Shown in pieces: positions 44,753 through 53,457 of a stretch of DNA of 64,000 nt (positions are counted from its first letter, which is position 1; the number at the start of each line of letters is the position of its first letter). The notes beneath the pieces were generated by a model that had not been told where the DNA came from, made no database searches, and saw only the letters and a list, made by a program, of their open reading frames with translations. This stretch comes from Firmicutes bacterium UBA5286. GTDB lineage: Bacteria > Bacillota > Proteinivoracia > UBA4975. A program made the translations under genes and the position numbers. The stretch spans positions 16,544 through 80,543 of the forward strand of contig DHSM01000001.1 in NCBI GenBank assembly GCA_002408465.1. Direction: 5' to 3'.

Positions 44753-45526
44753 TTATGCCTTGGGACCCTTAAGGGTAACCTCGCCGCTGCGCAAAAAATG
44801 TCGAACTCCGCTGTCATCCTCTACAATCAGCTGGCCTTCCGGCCCCACATCCAGGGCTTGGCCGCAGATTGCCTCTCTGCCCCGGGCAGCTGTTACCGGT
44901 TTCCCCAGGACAATATCCAGTTTCCGCCACTGGGACAGGACCTGCTCAGACCTGCCCTGGTCCCATAAATTCAGGCCGCTGTTAACTGCAGCGGCCAGCA
45001 AGGCCAGCAACCGGTCCCGGCGCCACTCCTTGCCTGTACAAATTAAAAGGGATCTGGCATTGAGTTCCGGGGGAAAGGAACGCTGATTTACATTGAGGCC
45101 GATGCCGGCCACTAATTTGTCACCGCTGGCCTCCAAGAGAATCCCCCCTAATTTGCCCCCTGAAGCCAGCAGATCATTGGGCCATTTCAGGCCTATTTCC
45201 GGCAGAAAAGGAATCAGAGCCTGCCCCAAAGCAACCCCCGCCGCCAGGGAAAACCCACCCCAATTTTGGCGGGGCAGCGAAGGGTAGAAAACCAGGCTGA
45301 AATACAAGTTAAGGCCTGGGGGTGACTGCCATACCCGTCCTAATCGGCCCCGTCCCCGGTCCTGGCTGTCGGCGGCAATAACCGTCCCCTGAGGCCAGGC
45401 TTCTTCCAGGGACAAGACATTAGTAGAACCCAGTCGGGGGAACCAATGGAGCCTCAGACCCGGGGGCATTAATCGCTCTGCTTTCCCCATGCATTCCCGG
45501 CCCGTAAAGAAATGATTGCTGTCCAT
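44753..45526 (-). CDS. birA: Biotin--protein ligase, lacking the DNA-binding domain
   Basis: 257 residues. The catalytic core has the biotinyl-AMP loop (DRGRGRLGRVW), KWPNDLL, GKLGGILLE and VAGIGLNVN. The C-terminal SH3-like domain is present. The winged helix found in bifunctional BirA repressors is absent, so it modifies carboxylases but should not repress biotin genes. Start ATG follows GGGGGAA. Confidence 0.92.
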   Translation of the reverse strand: MDSNHFFTGRECMGKAERLMPPGLRLHWFPRLGSTNVLSLEEAWPQGTVIAADSQDRGRGRLGRVWQSPPGLNLYFSLVFYPSLPRQNWGGFSLAAGVALGQALIPFLPEIGLKWPNDLLASGGKLGGILLEASGDKLVAGIGLNVNQRSFPPELNARSLLICTGKEWRRDRLLALLAAAVNSGLNLWDQGRSEQVLSQWRKLDIVLGKPVTAARGREAICGQALDVGPEGQLIVEDDSGVRHFLRSGEVTLKGPKA

Positions 45527-45579
45527 GAAATTCCCCCATCAGTGTTCATCGACGTTCCTCAGGAACGACAAGATTTAGT

Positions 45580-45684
45580 TCAGGATTTAGATTTAAACCC
45601 GGTCCGCCTGGTCTTTGGTTTTCTGCCAAGCTTGATCCATATGCCTCGCCTGGGCTGCTTGCGCACCGGCAAATGATATTTCAT
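45580..45684 (-). CDS. Possible small basic peptide (34 aa)
   Basis: ATG at 45682-45684 follows GGGAGGGG at good spacing, and a TATAGT hexamer lies about 30 bp upstream. The 34-residue product (MKYHLPVRKQ...RTGFKSKS) has 13 Lys/Arg residues and no acidic residue. No family is recognised. The ribosome site is the main support. Confidence 0.35.
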   Translation of the reverse strand: MKYHLPVRKQPRRGIWIKLGRKPKTRRTGFKSKS

Positions 45685-45805
45685 ACATTCCCCTCCCTGC
45701 ATTTTGCTACTATACATTATTCCAGGGAATGAGCAGGGGCAACCCGGCAAAAGCCCAACACCGAACCCGCCCAGGGGCTTTCTCCATTATACCTGAGGCA
45801 GGGGC

Positions 45806-45831
45806 AAAAAAAAAGCGCGGAAACCGCGCTT
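45806..45831 (-). terminator. Rho-independent terminator of ileS
   Basis: On the minus strand AAGCGCGG/CCGCGCTT forms an 8-bp stem with a 3-nt loop, followed by a run of T. Confidence 0.88.
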
Positions 45832-45876
45832 AGAGTATTCTTAAAATGCGGCAGCAAAGGGCAATCCCCAAGTGTA

Positions 45877-48800
45877 TCACTCTGCCAGTCGGGTATCCAG
45901 ACCGGTCAGGTGGTCGTTGAGGTTCTGCCGCTCCAGCTTCGGATCTTGCACCCGCTGGATGCTGAGGGCCAGAGTCTCCTTGCTGATATAATCGGCGAAG
46001 GCCTCAACCGCGCTGGCCACTTCCTCATCCCCGTCATAGACAATGTGAATCTTGTCGGCGACCTGGTAGTCCTTGCGCTTGCGCAGTTGCTGCACCTTGG
46101 AGACAAATTCCCGGGCAAAGCCTTCAGCGATAAGTTCCTGGGTCAGGGTGGTGTCCAGGATGACAAAGAGGTTGTTTTCCATGGCCACTGTAAAGCCCTC
46201 TTTGGCGACAATGGTGATCTCCACCAGGTCCCGGGTAAGGAGGGTCTCTTCGCCTTTAAGGGTAAGGGTTATTTCTTCTCCTCCTTCAAGTTGGGCGGCA
46301 GCTTTGGCGGCATCCAGCCCGGCCAGGGCGCCGCTGAATTCCTTGATCTTGGGGCCCAGAGCAGGACCGGCTGCGGGGAAGTTGGGCTTGAGCCTGTATT
46401 CCATAAATCGGCTGAGGTCTGCGGCAAATTCCACCTGTTTGACATTGAGCTCCTCTGCAATCAGGGGCACAAGGCCAGTGAGGAGTTTTTTATTTTCCCC
46501 CGCCACCAGAATCTTGTTCAGGGGCTGGCGGACCTTTATCTTCACCTGTTCCCGGGCGGAGCGGCCCAGGCCTACCAGACTGCGGGCCAAGTCCATGCGC
46601 TCTTCTACGTTGGCGTCAATGAGCCGGGCTTGAGGCTGGGGATAGTCGGTCAGGTGCACAGAGAGGGGGTCATTGGTGAGATTGCGGTAGAGTTCTTCGG
46701 CTGTAAAAGGCGCATAAGGGGCAATGAGCTTAGCTATTCCCACCAGCACTTCGTAGGTGGTGTTGTAGACTGCCCGCTTGTCATCATCCAGTTCTGAAGC
46801 CCAGAACCGGCGCCGGGCCCTGCGGATATACCAGTTGGACAGGTCTTCCACCACAAAGTCCTGAATATGGCGAACGGCCCGGGTCAGGTCATAGGCATCC
46901 ATATCTTCCTTGACTGTCCTAACGAGATTGTTGTATTTGGAGATTATCCAGCGGTCCAGTTCGGGCCGCTTATTCTCAGGGACAAAGAATTCCCTGGGAT
47001 CCAGTTCATCGGTATTGGCATAGAGGGCAAAAAAAGTATAGACATTGCGCAGGGTGCCGAAGAACCTGCTCAGCACTTCGCTGACTCCGTCCGCATCAAA
47101 GCGGGTTGGGATCCAGGCTGGGGATACATAGAGCAGGTACCAGCGGACGGCGTCGGCGCCATACTTTTCAAAGAGCTCAAAGGGGTCGGCGGTATTGCCC
47201 TTGGATTTGGACATCTTTTTCCCTTCCTTATCCAGGACGAGATCGTTAACCAGCACCCGCTTGTAGGGCGCCACCCCCTTGATAAAGGTGGAGATGGCAA
47301 GCAGCGAGTAAAACCAGCCCCGAGTCTGGTCGATGGCTTCGCAGATAAAGTCGGCGGGGAACTGGCTAGCAAAAAGCTCCTGGTTTTCAAAGGGATAGTG
47401 GTATTGGGCAAAAGGCATAGAGCCCGAGTCAAACCAGCAGTCAATGACCTCGGTGACCCGGGTCATCCGGCCCTGGCATTGGGGACATCTGAGATGCACC
47501 TCATCAATATAGGGCCGGTGCAGATCCAGGGAATCATCCACAGCTTCGATGGCCTTTTCCTTCAGTTCCGCCCGGGACCCCACGGATTCGGTATGGCCGC
47601 ACTGGCAGCGCCAGATATTCAGGGGGGTGCCCCAGTAGCGGGTGCGGGAAAGAGCCCAGTCGTTGAGGTTTTCCAGCCAGTTGCCAAAGCGCTTCTCCCC
47701 GACAAAAGGCGGATACCATTCTACAGTGTCGTTGTTTTCGATTAATTTGTCCCGGAGGCGGGTCATCTCGATATACCAGCCGGGCTTGGCGTAGTAAAGC
47801 AGCGGAGTTGAGCACCGCCAGCAGTGGGGGTAATTGTGTTCCATTTTCTGCTTGGCAAAGAGCTTGCCCTGAGCATAGAGCCACTTGATGATTTCCACAT
47901 CGGCATCCATAACAAAGGTGCCGGCCCAGGGGGTTTCAATGTATTTGCCGGTTTCGTCCACGGGATTGAGGACCGGCAGGCCGTATTTCTGGCCCACATT
48001 GTAGTCATCCTCGCCAAAGGCAGGGGCAATGTGGACAATGCCGGTGCCGTCTGCAGTAGTGACATAATCGGCGTTGGTGACATAAAAGGCCTTTTTGTCG
48101 GCAGTGAGGAAGGGCATGAGCTGATGGTATTCAATGCCTTCCAGCTCTTTACCCAATACTTCTTCCACAACCCGGAAATCCTCGCCCAGGACTGCTTTTG
48201 CCAGTTCTTTGGCGAGCCAGTAGAGTTTGCCTTCCTTTTCCACCTTGACATAAACCACCTCCGGATGAACAGCCAGGGCAACGTTGGCCGCCAGGGTCCA
48301 GGGGGTGGTGGTCCAGACCAGGAAGTATTCCTCGGTGTCCTTGCGCTGGAAAGTCACCACCACGGTGTTGGATTTAATTTGCTGATAGCCCTGGGCCACC
48401 TCATGGGAGGCGAGGCCGGTGCCGCAACGGGGGCAATAGGGCAGAATTTTATGGCCCTCATACATGTAGCCCTGCTTAAAGAACTGGTCCAGCAGCCACC
48501 ACACCGACTCGACATAGTCGTTATCCAAGGTGATATACGGGTTTTCCAGATCCAGCAGGTAGCCCATTTTTCTGGTCATATCCCGCCAGGCCTTCTCATA
48601 GGTAAAGACCGAGGCCCGGCATTTCTCGTTAAATTTGGCGATTCCGTAGCTTTCGATATCCTGCTTGCTGCTGAGTTTGAGCTGTTTTTCCACCTCAATT
48701 TCCACGGGCAGGCCGTGGGTGTCCCAGCCGGCCTTGCGCTTGACCTGGTAGCCCTCCATAGTCTTAAACCGGCAGACAGAGTCTTTGAGGGTGCGGGAAA

Positions 48801-48981
48801 TGACATGGTGAATCCCCGGCCGGCCGTTGGCCGTGGGGGGGCCTTCATAAAAGACAAAAGGCTTGTCATCGGGCCTGCTGATCACGCTTTTAGCCAGGAG
48901 GTCAATGCTGTCCCAGTGACTGGCTATGGCCTCTTCCCGCTGGGGAACCGGCGCTTTGGACAGTTGCATAAATTTTTTCAC
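45877..48981 (-). CDS. ileS: Isoleucyl-tRNA synthetase, type 2 (eukaryote-like)
   Basis: 1034 residues. The class I HIGH motif reads GRPGIHH (53-59) and the second motif KMSKSKGN is near residue 590; both, with GWDTHGLPVE, match the type 2 IleRS group. Type 2 enzymes are known for low sensitivity to mupirocin; that property here is inferred. The editing domain (TTPWTLAANVALAVHP) is present. GTG at 48979-48981 is chosen, seven bases after AAGGTGA; an ATG four codons later is too far from it. A T-box leader with an isoleucine specifier controls it. Confidence 0.96.
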   Translation of the reverse strand: MKKFMQLSKAPVPQREEAIASHWDSIDLLAKSVISRPDDKPFVFYEGPPTANGRPGIHHVISRTLKDSVCRFKTMEGYQVKRKAGWDTHGLPVEIEVEKQLKLSSKQDIESYGIAKFNEKCRASVFTYEKAWRDMTRKMGYLLDLENPYITLDNDYVESVWWLLDQFFKQGYMYEGHKILPYCPRCGTGLASHEVAQGYQQIKSNTVVVTFQRKDTEEYFLVWTTTPWTLAANVALAVHPEVVYVKVEKEGKLYWLAKELAKAVLGEDFRVVEEVLGKELEGIEYHQLMPFLTADKKAFYVTNADYVTTADGTGIVHIAPAFGEDDYNVGQKYGLPVLNPVDETGKYIETPWAGTFVMDADVEIIKWLYAQGKLFAKQKMEHNYPHCWRCSTPLLYYAKPGWYIEMTRLRDKLIENNDTVEWYPPFVGEKRFGNWLENLNDWALSRTRYWGTPLNIWRCQCGHTESVGSRAELKEKAIEAVDDSLDLHRPYIDEVHLRCPQCQGRMTRVTEVIDCWFDSGSMPFAQYHYPFENQELFASQFPADFICEAIDQTRGWFYSLLAISTFIKGVAPYKRVLVNDLVLDKEGKKMSKSKGNTADPFELFEKYGADAVRWYLLYVSPAWIPTRFDADGVSEVLSRFFGTLRNVYTFFALYANTDELDPREFFVPENKRPELDRWIISKYNNLVRTVKEDMDAYDLTRAVRHIQDFVVEDLSNWYIRRARRRFWASELDDDKRAVYNTTYEVLVGIAKLIAPYAPFTAEELYRNLTNDPLSVHLTDYPQPQARLIDANVEERMDLARSLVGLGRSAREQVKIKVRQPLNKILVAGENKKLLTGLVPLIAEELNVKQVEFAADLSRFMEYRLKPNFPAAGPALGPKIKEFSGALAGLDAAKAAAQLEGGEEITLTLKGEETLLTRDLVEITIVAKEGFTVAMENNLFVILDTTLTQELIAEGFAREFVSKVQQLRKRKDYQVADKIHIVYDGDEEVASAVEAFADYISKETLALSIQRVQDPKLERQNLNDHLTGLDTRLAE

Positions 48982-49014
48982 TTACAATCACCTTCTCTTC
49001 CAGGAATAATTCTG

Positions 49015-49266
49015 GGCCAAATAAAAAGCCCTGAGTTATTACTCAGGGACGACTGTGGCGCGGTACCACCCTGCTTACAGGCAAGAAAATGCCTGTCGCT
49101 CAAGAGCATTTAACGCCTGCCTGCGGACTGTCCTACTGTAAGTTCGGGCAGCCGGCTCCAGGGTGATCTTCACTCTGGGGGCATTCGCGGCCTTCCACCA
49201 ATTAGCCGCGTCTCTGTCAATGCCGGTCCAGGGTTACTGCCCCCATCTTTGCCTTTACTGTTATTG
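49015..49266 (-). ncRNA. T-box leader of ileS (isoleucine specifier)
   Basis: On the minus strand the T-box sequence GGGTGGTACCGCG is at 49059-49071. Upstream, a GAAG-AUC-ACC specifier loop puts the isoleucine codon AUC at 49165-49167. The terminator helix AGTCCCTGAGT...ACTCAGGGCT followed by TTTTTAT is at about 49022-49052. Uncharged tRNA-Ile should stabilise the antiterminator. Confidence 0.92.
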
Positions 49267-49272
49267 CCTTCT

Positions 49273-49302
49273 ATTTTACGCATTCTCAGTGGCAAAAGTC
49301 AA
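49273..49302 (-). promoter_or_regulatory. Predicted sigma-A promoter of the ileS T-box transcript
   Basis: On the minus strand: TTGACT (49297-49302), 18 bp, TAAAAT (49273-49278), immediately upstream of the T-box leader. Confidence 0.7.
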
Positions 49303-49408
49303 GTATTAATCGGCAGAGAAGGCAGTATCCACTATTTCCATGGGTGAAAGATACAGAACGCAGAGCTGCTCCGAGTCATATTCTAGTAGCGAAGGGTGGT
49401 GAACTTAT

Positions 49409-49723
49409 ATGGGAATGCCGAATGTTCCTGACATTAAACCGGATATTGACATCGACAAAGAAGATGTCATCAACCTGCTCTTGATTTCTGTGGCTCTGGA
49501 AGAGTTAGGCCTGGCCCAAATAATCAATGTTGAAGGAGAAAAGGCCCAGTTTGCCCTAAAAGCCCATTGCACGAACCTGGATGACCTGCTGACAATCAAT
49601 GACAAGATTGACAGGATCCTCAAGGATGTCATCAAAAAAGAGATTTTGCTTCAGTTCAAGTTAGACCATATTATGGACCTGATTGATAAGGATAAGTGCA
49701 AGAAAAAGAACCGCTACGAATAA
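49409..49723 (+). CDS. Small conserved protein (LLLISVALEELGLAQIINVEGEK type)
   Basis: 104 residues. Residues 20-48 (INLLLISVALEELGLAQIINVEGEKAQFAL) match a motif I recall from many small spore-former proteins often encoded near spore coat or exosporium genes; the exact family name is not certain. The N-terminus has repeated Asp-Ile pairs and the C-terminus is basic. No signal peptide. GGTGGTGA precedes the ATG. It is followed by a second small gene on the same strand. Confidence 0.7.
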   Translation: MGMPNVPDIKPDIDIDKEDVINLLLISVALEELGLAQIINVEGEKAQFALKAHCTNLDDLLTINDKIDRILKDVIKKEILLQFKLDHIMDLIDKDKCKKKNRYE

Positions 49724-49822
49724 TGCCGATTGCCCGCCTAAATCCGGCAGGCATATTTTGTATTGAGTTGTTGTCAATATACATACATATACATTGCCAG
49801 TATGTATGGGGAGGGAAAATCG

Positions 49823-50134
49823 ATGACCAAAGAAAACGACGGGCCAGGGGACAATATCCGCATAGGCCGGAGGATGATTGAGGCCGCACTGAAGATGGAA
49901 GACAATCTGGCAGAGCTGCTCGCTGTTCAGATAATGCATATAAAGCAACTTGCCGCCAAAGATTTAAATCAAGAGATTGTCAATGCCAACAACTTGCTCC
50001 GCAATATTATCTTTTCTTTAATGCTTACCGAAGAAAGAATTGCCAGAGGCCTGGAGTTATGCGGAATCAAGACAAATATCAACTACAGCAAGCCCAGCTG
50101 GCTGGCCACCCATAGGCAAGAAGAACCGGACTAG
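49823..50134 (+). CDS. Small alpha-helical protein, partner of the preceding gene
   Basis: 103 residues, almost entirely helical, without membrane segment. Its core (MEDNLAELLAVQIMHIKQLAAKDL...LRNIIFSLMLTEERIARGLELCGI) looks distantly like the preceding small protein, so both may be paralogues. ATG at 49823 is eight bases after GGGGAGGG. A TACATACATATAC stretch upstream resembles sporulation -10 elements (CATA-type), but no matching -35 was found. Function unknown. Confidence 0.65.
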   Translation: MTKENDGPGDNIRIGRRMIEAALKMEDNLAELLAVQIMHIKQLAAKDLNQEIVNANNLLRNIIFSLMLTEERIARGLELCGIKTNINYSKPSWLATHRQEEPD

Positions 50135-50145
50135 CCGGTTTTTTT
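50123..50145 (+). terminator. Rho-independent terminator of the small-protein pair
   Basis: AACCGG (50123-50128) pairs with CCGGTT (50134-50139), then TTTTTTTATT. The loop contains the stop codon. Confidence 0.82.
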
Positions 50146-50150
50146 ATTGC

Positions 50151-50822
50151 CTACGGATGATTGCCCCTTAAGACAGCCAGCATCTGGCTGCGAAGCCTTA
50201 CTGCCGCCGCCATCTCACGATCAGCCCGCAGTCGCGCAGCTTCGGTATTGAAAGAGTTCCTGATTCCCTGGTGCAACTCTTTCCAATCTTCTTCGTCGAC
50301 TAAGAAAGATGCCAAGTCGATGCGCTCATTCCCTCCGGATAAGATTTTCCCCAAGTAATGGAGCATGCCGGCACCGCTGACTTTGCTTAGTTTATCTGCG
50401 TCCCAGACGATGGCCGACAAGGGTTCATGGATAATATAATCTTTGATCAATCCAGCATGGGCAGCAATTGCTTGTTGTACCTGAAGGACCAGTCCTGGAG
50501 GAAAACCTATGGAATCTAGGAAAATTGCCGCTTCTTCTCCCCCCGCTGAGGCATGCTTTTCCCCCCGCAGGCGGTTGTCCTCCGGGGAAAGAGAAGGGTC
50601 CCAACACTTGGCGATGTCATGGAGCCAAGTAGCAATCTTAGCCAGGGCGGGGTCTACCCCCAGCTCCGCTGCCAGATCGCCGGCAATCCCCACGGCGGTA
50701 AGGGTATGTTCCAGCCGGTAGTCAAAGGCAAGGGGCCGGTTCAGCAGTTTTTCCTGAAGTTTCAAATGTTCTCGGCAGCGCCGGCGCATATATTCCTCAA
50801 CCTGGGTTTCGTAAAACTCCAT
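50151..50822 (-). CDS. HD-domain phosphohydrolase
   Basis: 223 residues. HD motif ligands are visible as LEHTLTAV, TWLHDIAK and a later conserved aspartate (VWDADKLSK). The layout is similar to YqeK-like and other small HD proteins, but it is longer and substrate cannot be assigned. ATG at 50820-50822 is nine bases after AGGAGG; an in-frame GTG lies only 3 bases after it. It is divergent from the M20 gene. Confidence 0.85.
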   Translation of the reverse strand: MEFYETQVEEYMRRRCREHLKLQEKLLNRPLAFDYRLEHTLTAVGIAGDLAAELGVDPALAKIATWLHDIAKCWDPSLSPEDNRLRGEKHASAGGEEAAIFLDSIGFPPGLVLQVQQAIAAHAGLIKDYIIHEPLSAIVWDADKLSKVSGAGMLHYLGKILSGGNERIDLASFLVDEEDWKELHQGIRNSFNTEAARLRADREMAAAVRLRSQMLAVLRGNHP

Positions 50823-50939
50823 TGCCACAGTCCTCCTATCTTGAGAGCAAAAATGCTATTATTATACTAACATACCCCCGGCGAAAATAGCGCCACTTTT
50901 CAGATGTAAAAAGGGAAAGGAATTTCGGAGGTGTAACTT

Positions 50940-52565
50940 ATGAACCTTGGCGACAGAGCCTGGCAGCTGATGCTGGACCTGACCAAATTTCACAGTATCA
51001 GCCAGAGTCCCGGGGAAAGTCGGATTGCCCGGGAGATTCATAGCCGCCTGGCGAATTTGCCTTATTTTCAGCTCTATCCCTCCCAACTGCGCCTGCAGCC
51101 CATTGCCGCCCCTAACAACCCGGCGGTGGTAGCAGCCCTGGTCCGGGGCAAGGGGCGGACTGGGATAATCTTGTTAAATCATCATGATGTAGTAGATATT
51201 GAGGACTACGGAATCTATAAGGAGCTGGCCTTTGCTCCCTTGGAGCTGACCCGCAGCCTGGATCCCGGCATCCTTCCCCCCGCCGCCCGCGGGGATCTCC
51301 TGAGGGGGGACTGGGTCTTTGGCCGGGGCACCATGGACATGTTGTACGGCCTGGCCCTGCAGCTGGCCCTGACGGAAGCCAAGGCCGCTAGCGGGGATTT
51401 TGCCGGCAATATCCTCTTTGTCTCTGTTCCCGACGAAGAGAACAATTCTCTGGGCATGCGCCATGCCATCGGCGTAATCCGGGAGTTTCAGCAGGTATAT
51501 GGACTGGATTTTGCCGCTGCCGTCAACTGCGAACCCCACGGCTACGATGGCGAAGACCATGTCATCCAGACCGGCAGCGATGGCAAGCTGCTACCCCTTA
51601 TCTGCTGCTTTGGCCGGGAGACCCATGCCGGCGCCCTCTATGACGGTCTCAATCCCTACCTGCTGCTGGCAGAGGTCATTCGGATGCTGGAACTGAACCC
51701 AGGCTTCAGCGACGCCTGCGCCGGCGAGTATACCTATCCTCCCACCGTCCTCAGGGGGGGAGACTTGAAAAAAGGATATAATGTCTCCACTCCCCCGGCT
51801 GCCTGGGCCTGCTTTAATATCTTTACCCTGGCGGCCTCTCCCCGGGAAATCATGGCTAAGCTTGTGCGCCTGTGCCAGCAGGCGGTGGCAAATGGGGTTG
51901 CCAGTTTCCACCGGTCGGCCGCGGCCTGGCAATCCATCAGCGGCACGAACCTTACTTTGCCGGAGATCCAGCCCCAGGTGCTGACCTTCAGCGATCTCTG
52001 GCAGCAATGCCTTAGGGCACATGGGGAATCCTTTGTCAGGGAAATAGACAGCTTTGCCGCCCAGCTGGTAAAAAAAGAGCCCGACTTGCAGCGCCTTACC
52101 CTGGAGCTAATCCAGCGGGTGCACCGGTATTCACCCGATGACAGCCCAAAAATCGTCATTGCCCTGGCCCCGCCCTTCTACCCCCCTGTGCGCAACCGCC
52201 GCCAGACAGAAAAGGAGCTTCGGGTGATGGCTGCTGTTAAGAATCTGCAGAATTTCGCCAGGGAAGAAGGCGTGGATTTAGGCCATAAGGAATATCACCG
52301 GGGGATATCAGACCTCAGCTACTGCCTGCTTCAGGATGCAGGGGAAGTGGTGGATACCTTAAAGGCTAACTGCCCCCTCTGGGACCGGGGCTACCACCTG
52401 CCCCTGGAAGACCTGGCAGCCCTTGATGCCCCTGCCGTCAATCTTGGCCCCTGGGGCCGGGATTTGCACAAATTCACCGAGCGCATCCACGCCCCCTTTG
52501 CCAAGGAGATGCTCCCCCAGCTGCTGACAGCCCTGGTGGAAAATCTCTTAACTCAAAATAAATAA
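50940..52565 (+). CDS. RocB-like M20 family metallopeptidase
   Basis: 541 residues. Zinc ligands are visible in LLNHHDVVD (His), GRGTMDM (Asp) and PDEENN (Glu-Glu). Length and sequence style match RocB (arginine-utilisation protein) rather than shorter ArgE/DapE enzymes. The role of RocB itself is not established; peptide or N-acyl amino-acid hydrolysis is likely. GGAGGTG precedes the ATG. It is a single gene with a shared terminator downstream. Confidence 0.88.
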   Translation: MNLGDRAWQLMLDLTKFHSISQSPGESRIAREIHSRLANLPYFQLYPSQLRLQPIAAPNNPAVVAALVRGKGRTGIILLNHHDVVDIEDYGIYKELAFAPLELTRSLDPGILPPAARGDLLRGDWVFGRGTMDMLYGLALQLALTEAKAASGDFAGNILFVSVPDEENNSLGMRHAIGVIREFQQVYGLDFAAAVNCEPHGYDGEDHVIQTGSDGKLLPLICCFGRETHAGALYDGLNPYLLLAEVIRMLELNPGFSDACAGEYTYPPTVLRGGDLKKGYNVSTPPAAWACFNIFTLAASPREIMAKLVRLCQQAVANGVASFHRSAAAWQSISGTNLTLPEIQPQVLTFSDLWQQCLRAHGESFVREIDSFAAQLVKKEPDLQRLTLELIQRVHRYSPDDSPKIVIALAPPFYPPVRNRRQTEKELRVMAAVKNLQNFAREEGVDLGHKEYHRGISDLSYCLLQDAGEVVDTLKANCPLWDRGYHLPLEDLAALDAPAVNLGPWGRDLHKFTERIHAPFAKEMLPQLLTALVENLLTQNK

Positions 52566-52590
52566 CCGGCGGTGCCGGTTATTTGTTTAT
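52560..52590. terminator. Bidirectional terminator between M20 and hydrolase genes
   Basis: AAATAACCGGC (52560-52570) pairs perfectly with GCCGGTTATTT (52574-52584). Both neighbouring stop codons lie in it, and T-rich sequence follows on the plus strand. Confidence 0.85.
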
Positions 52591-53418
52591 CTGCTGGTTC
52601 AGCCAAGCTGCCAAATCTGCCAGAGCCCGCTGGCGGTCGGCCTGAAGTTCATTGTAGACTTCGTGTTTATACCCCTGGTAGATTTTTAGGGTCTTATCTT
52701 TGTTCTGGAGGCTGTCAAACAGTTCCTGCTGGCCGGCAAAGGATTCGTCTTCGCTGCCGCACTGGATAAGAACCGGCAGGTCCAGTCCCGCAATTGCCTT
52801 TGCCCCGGTGGTCAGGGCGGCATTCATTCCCTGGGCCAGGCGGAAGCTGATCTTGCTGTGGACCAGCTCGTCGGCCTTATAGGCCGCCACCACTTCCGGG
52901 TCCCTGCTGATAAATTCCGGCGGCAGGGGGAATTTGATTCTGGCCCGGGGCGCCATGCGGCTGAGGAAAGCAGTGATTCCCTGCAGGACCTTGCCCCCCG
53001 AAATTGGCGAAGCCGCGCCGGTGCCGGAGAGGATATAGCCTTTGAGACCCTCACTGTATTCCGTCACATAGTTCATGGCGATGATGCTGCCCATGGAGTG
53101 GCCCAGGACAAAGACAGGCAGATTCCCAGCAGCCGGGAGAACCACTTGGGTAAAGAAACTGTGCACATCAATTACATAGTCATGGAAAGAGTCCACATGC
53201 CCCTGGAGGCCTTGGCTGCGGCCATGGCCCTGATGGTCCAGGGCATAGATGCCAATGCCCTCGGGCACCAAAGATTCCACCACATTGCCATAGCGGCCGC
53301 TATGCTCGCCAAAGCCGTGAATGAGAAGGACAACTGCTCTAAGGGATTCTGGCAGCCAAGCCTGCCAGAACAGTTCCAGTCCGCCTAAACCAGTGATTGT
53401 TCCATTTTCCTTTTCCAT
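52579..53418 (-). CDS. Alpha/beta hydrolase, monoacylglycerol-lipase-like
   Basis: 279 residues. Oxyanion motif HGFGEHSGRY, DHQGHGRS, nucleophile GHSMGS (about 106-111), and a late Asp/His pair (CGSEDESF; GYKHEVYNE) complete a serine hydrolase triad. This pattern is characteristic of the bacterial monoacylglycerol lipase/lysophospholipase group. No signal peptide, so it is cytoplasmic. GGGGGTGGG precedes the ATG. Confidence 0.88.
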   Translation of the reverse strand: MEKENGTITGLGGLELFWQAWLPESLRAVVLLIHGFGEHSGRYGNVVESLVPEGIGIYALDHQGHGRSQGLQGHVDSFHDYVIDVHSFFTQVVLPAAGNLPVFVLGHSMGSIIAMNYVTEYSEGLKGYILSGTGAASPISGGKVLQGITAFLSRMAPRARIKFPLPPEFISRDPEVVAAYKADELVHSKISFRLAQGMNAALTTGAKAIAGLDLPVLIQCGSEDESFAGQQELFDSLQNKDKTLKIYQGYKHEVYNELQADRQRALADLAAWLNQQINK

Positions 53419-53457
53419 TATCCCACCCCCTAAATAGTTTTACAGCTAGGGAAAACC

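Larger units (their letters stand above)
45527..45876. other. 350-bp intergenic region between birA and ileS
   Basis: It contains a possible 34-codon basic-peptide gene (45580-45684) and the ileS terminator (45806-45831). A short CGTTCC/GGAACG palindrome lies near 45551-45566. Nothing else is recognised. Confidence 0.5.

Noticed and set aside
47824..49113. 429-codon open frame on the plus strand opposite ileS
   Set aside because: It is an antisense frame of a clearly conserved IleRS gene, has no ribosome site and runs into the T-box leader.
49750..49800. Sigma-E or sigma-K promoter upstream of the second small gene
   Set aside because: CATA-type -10 sequences are present, but no -35 at the required spacing was found.
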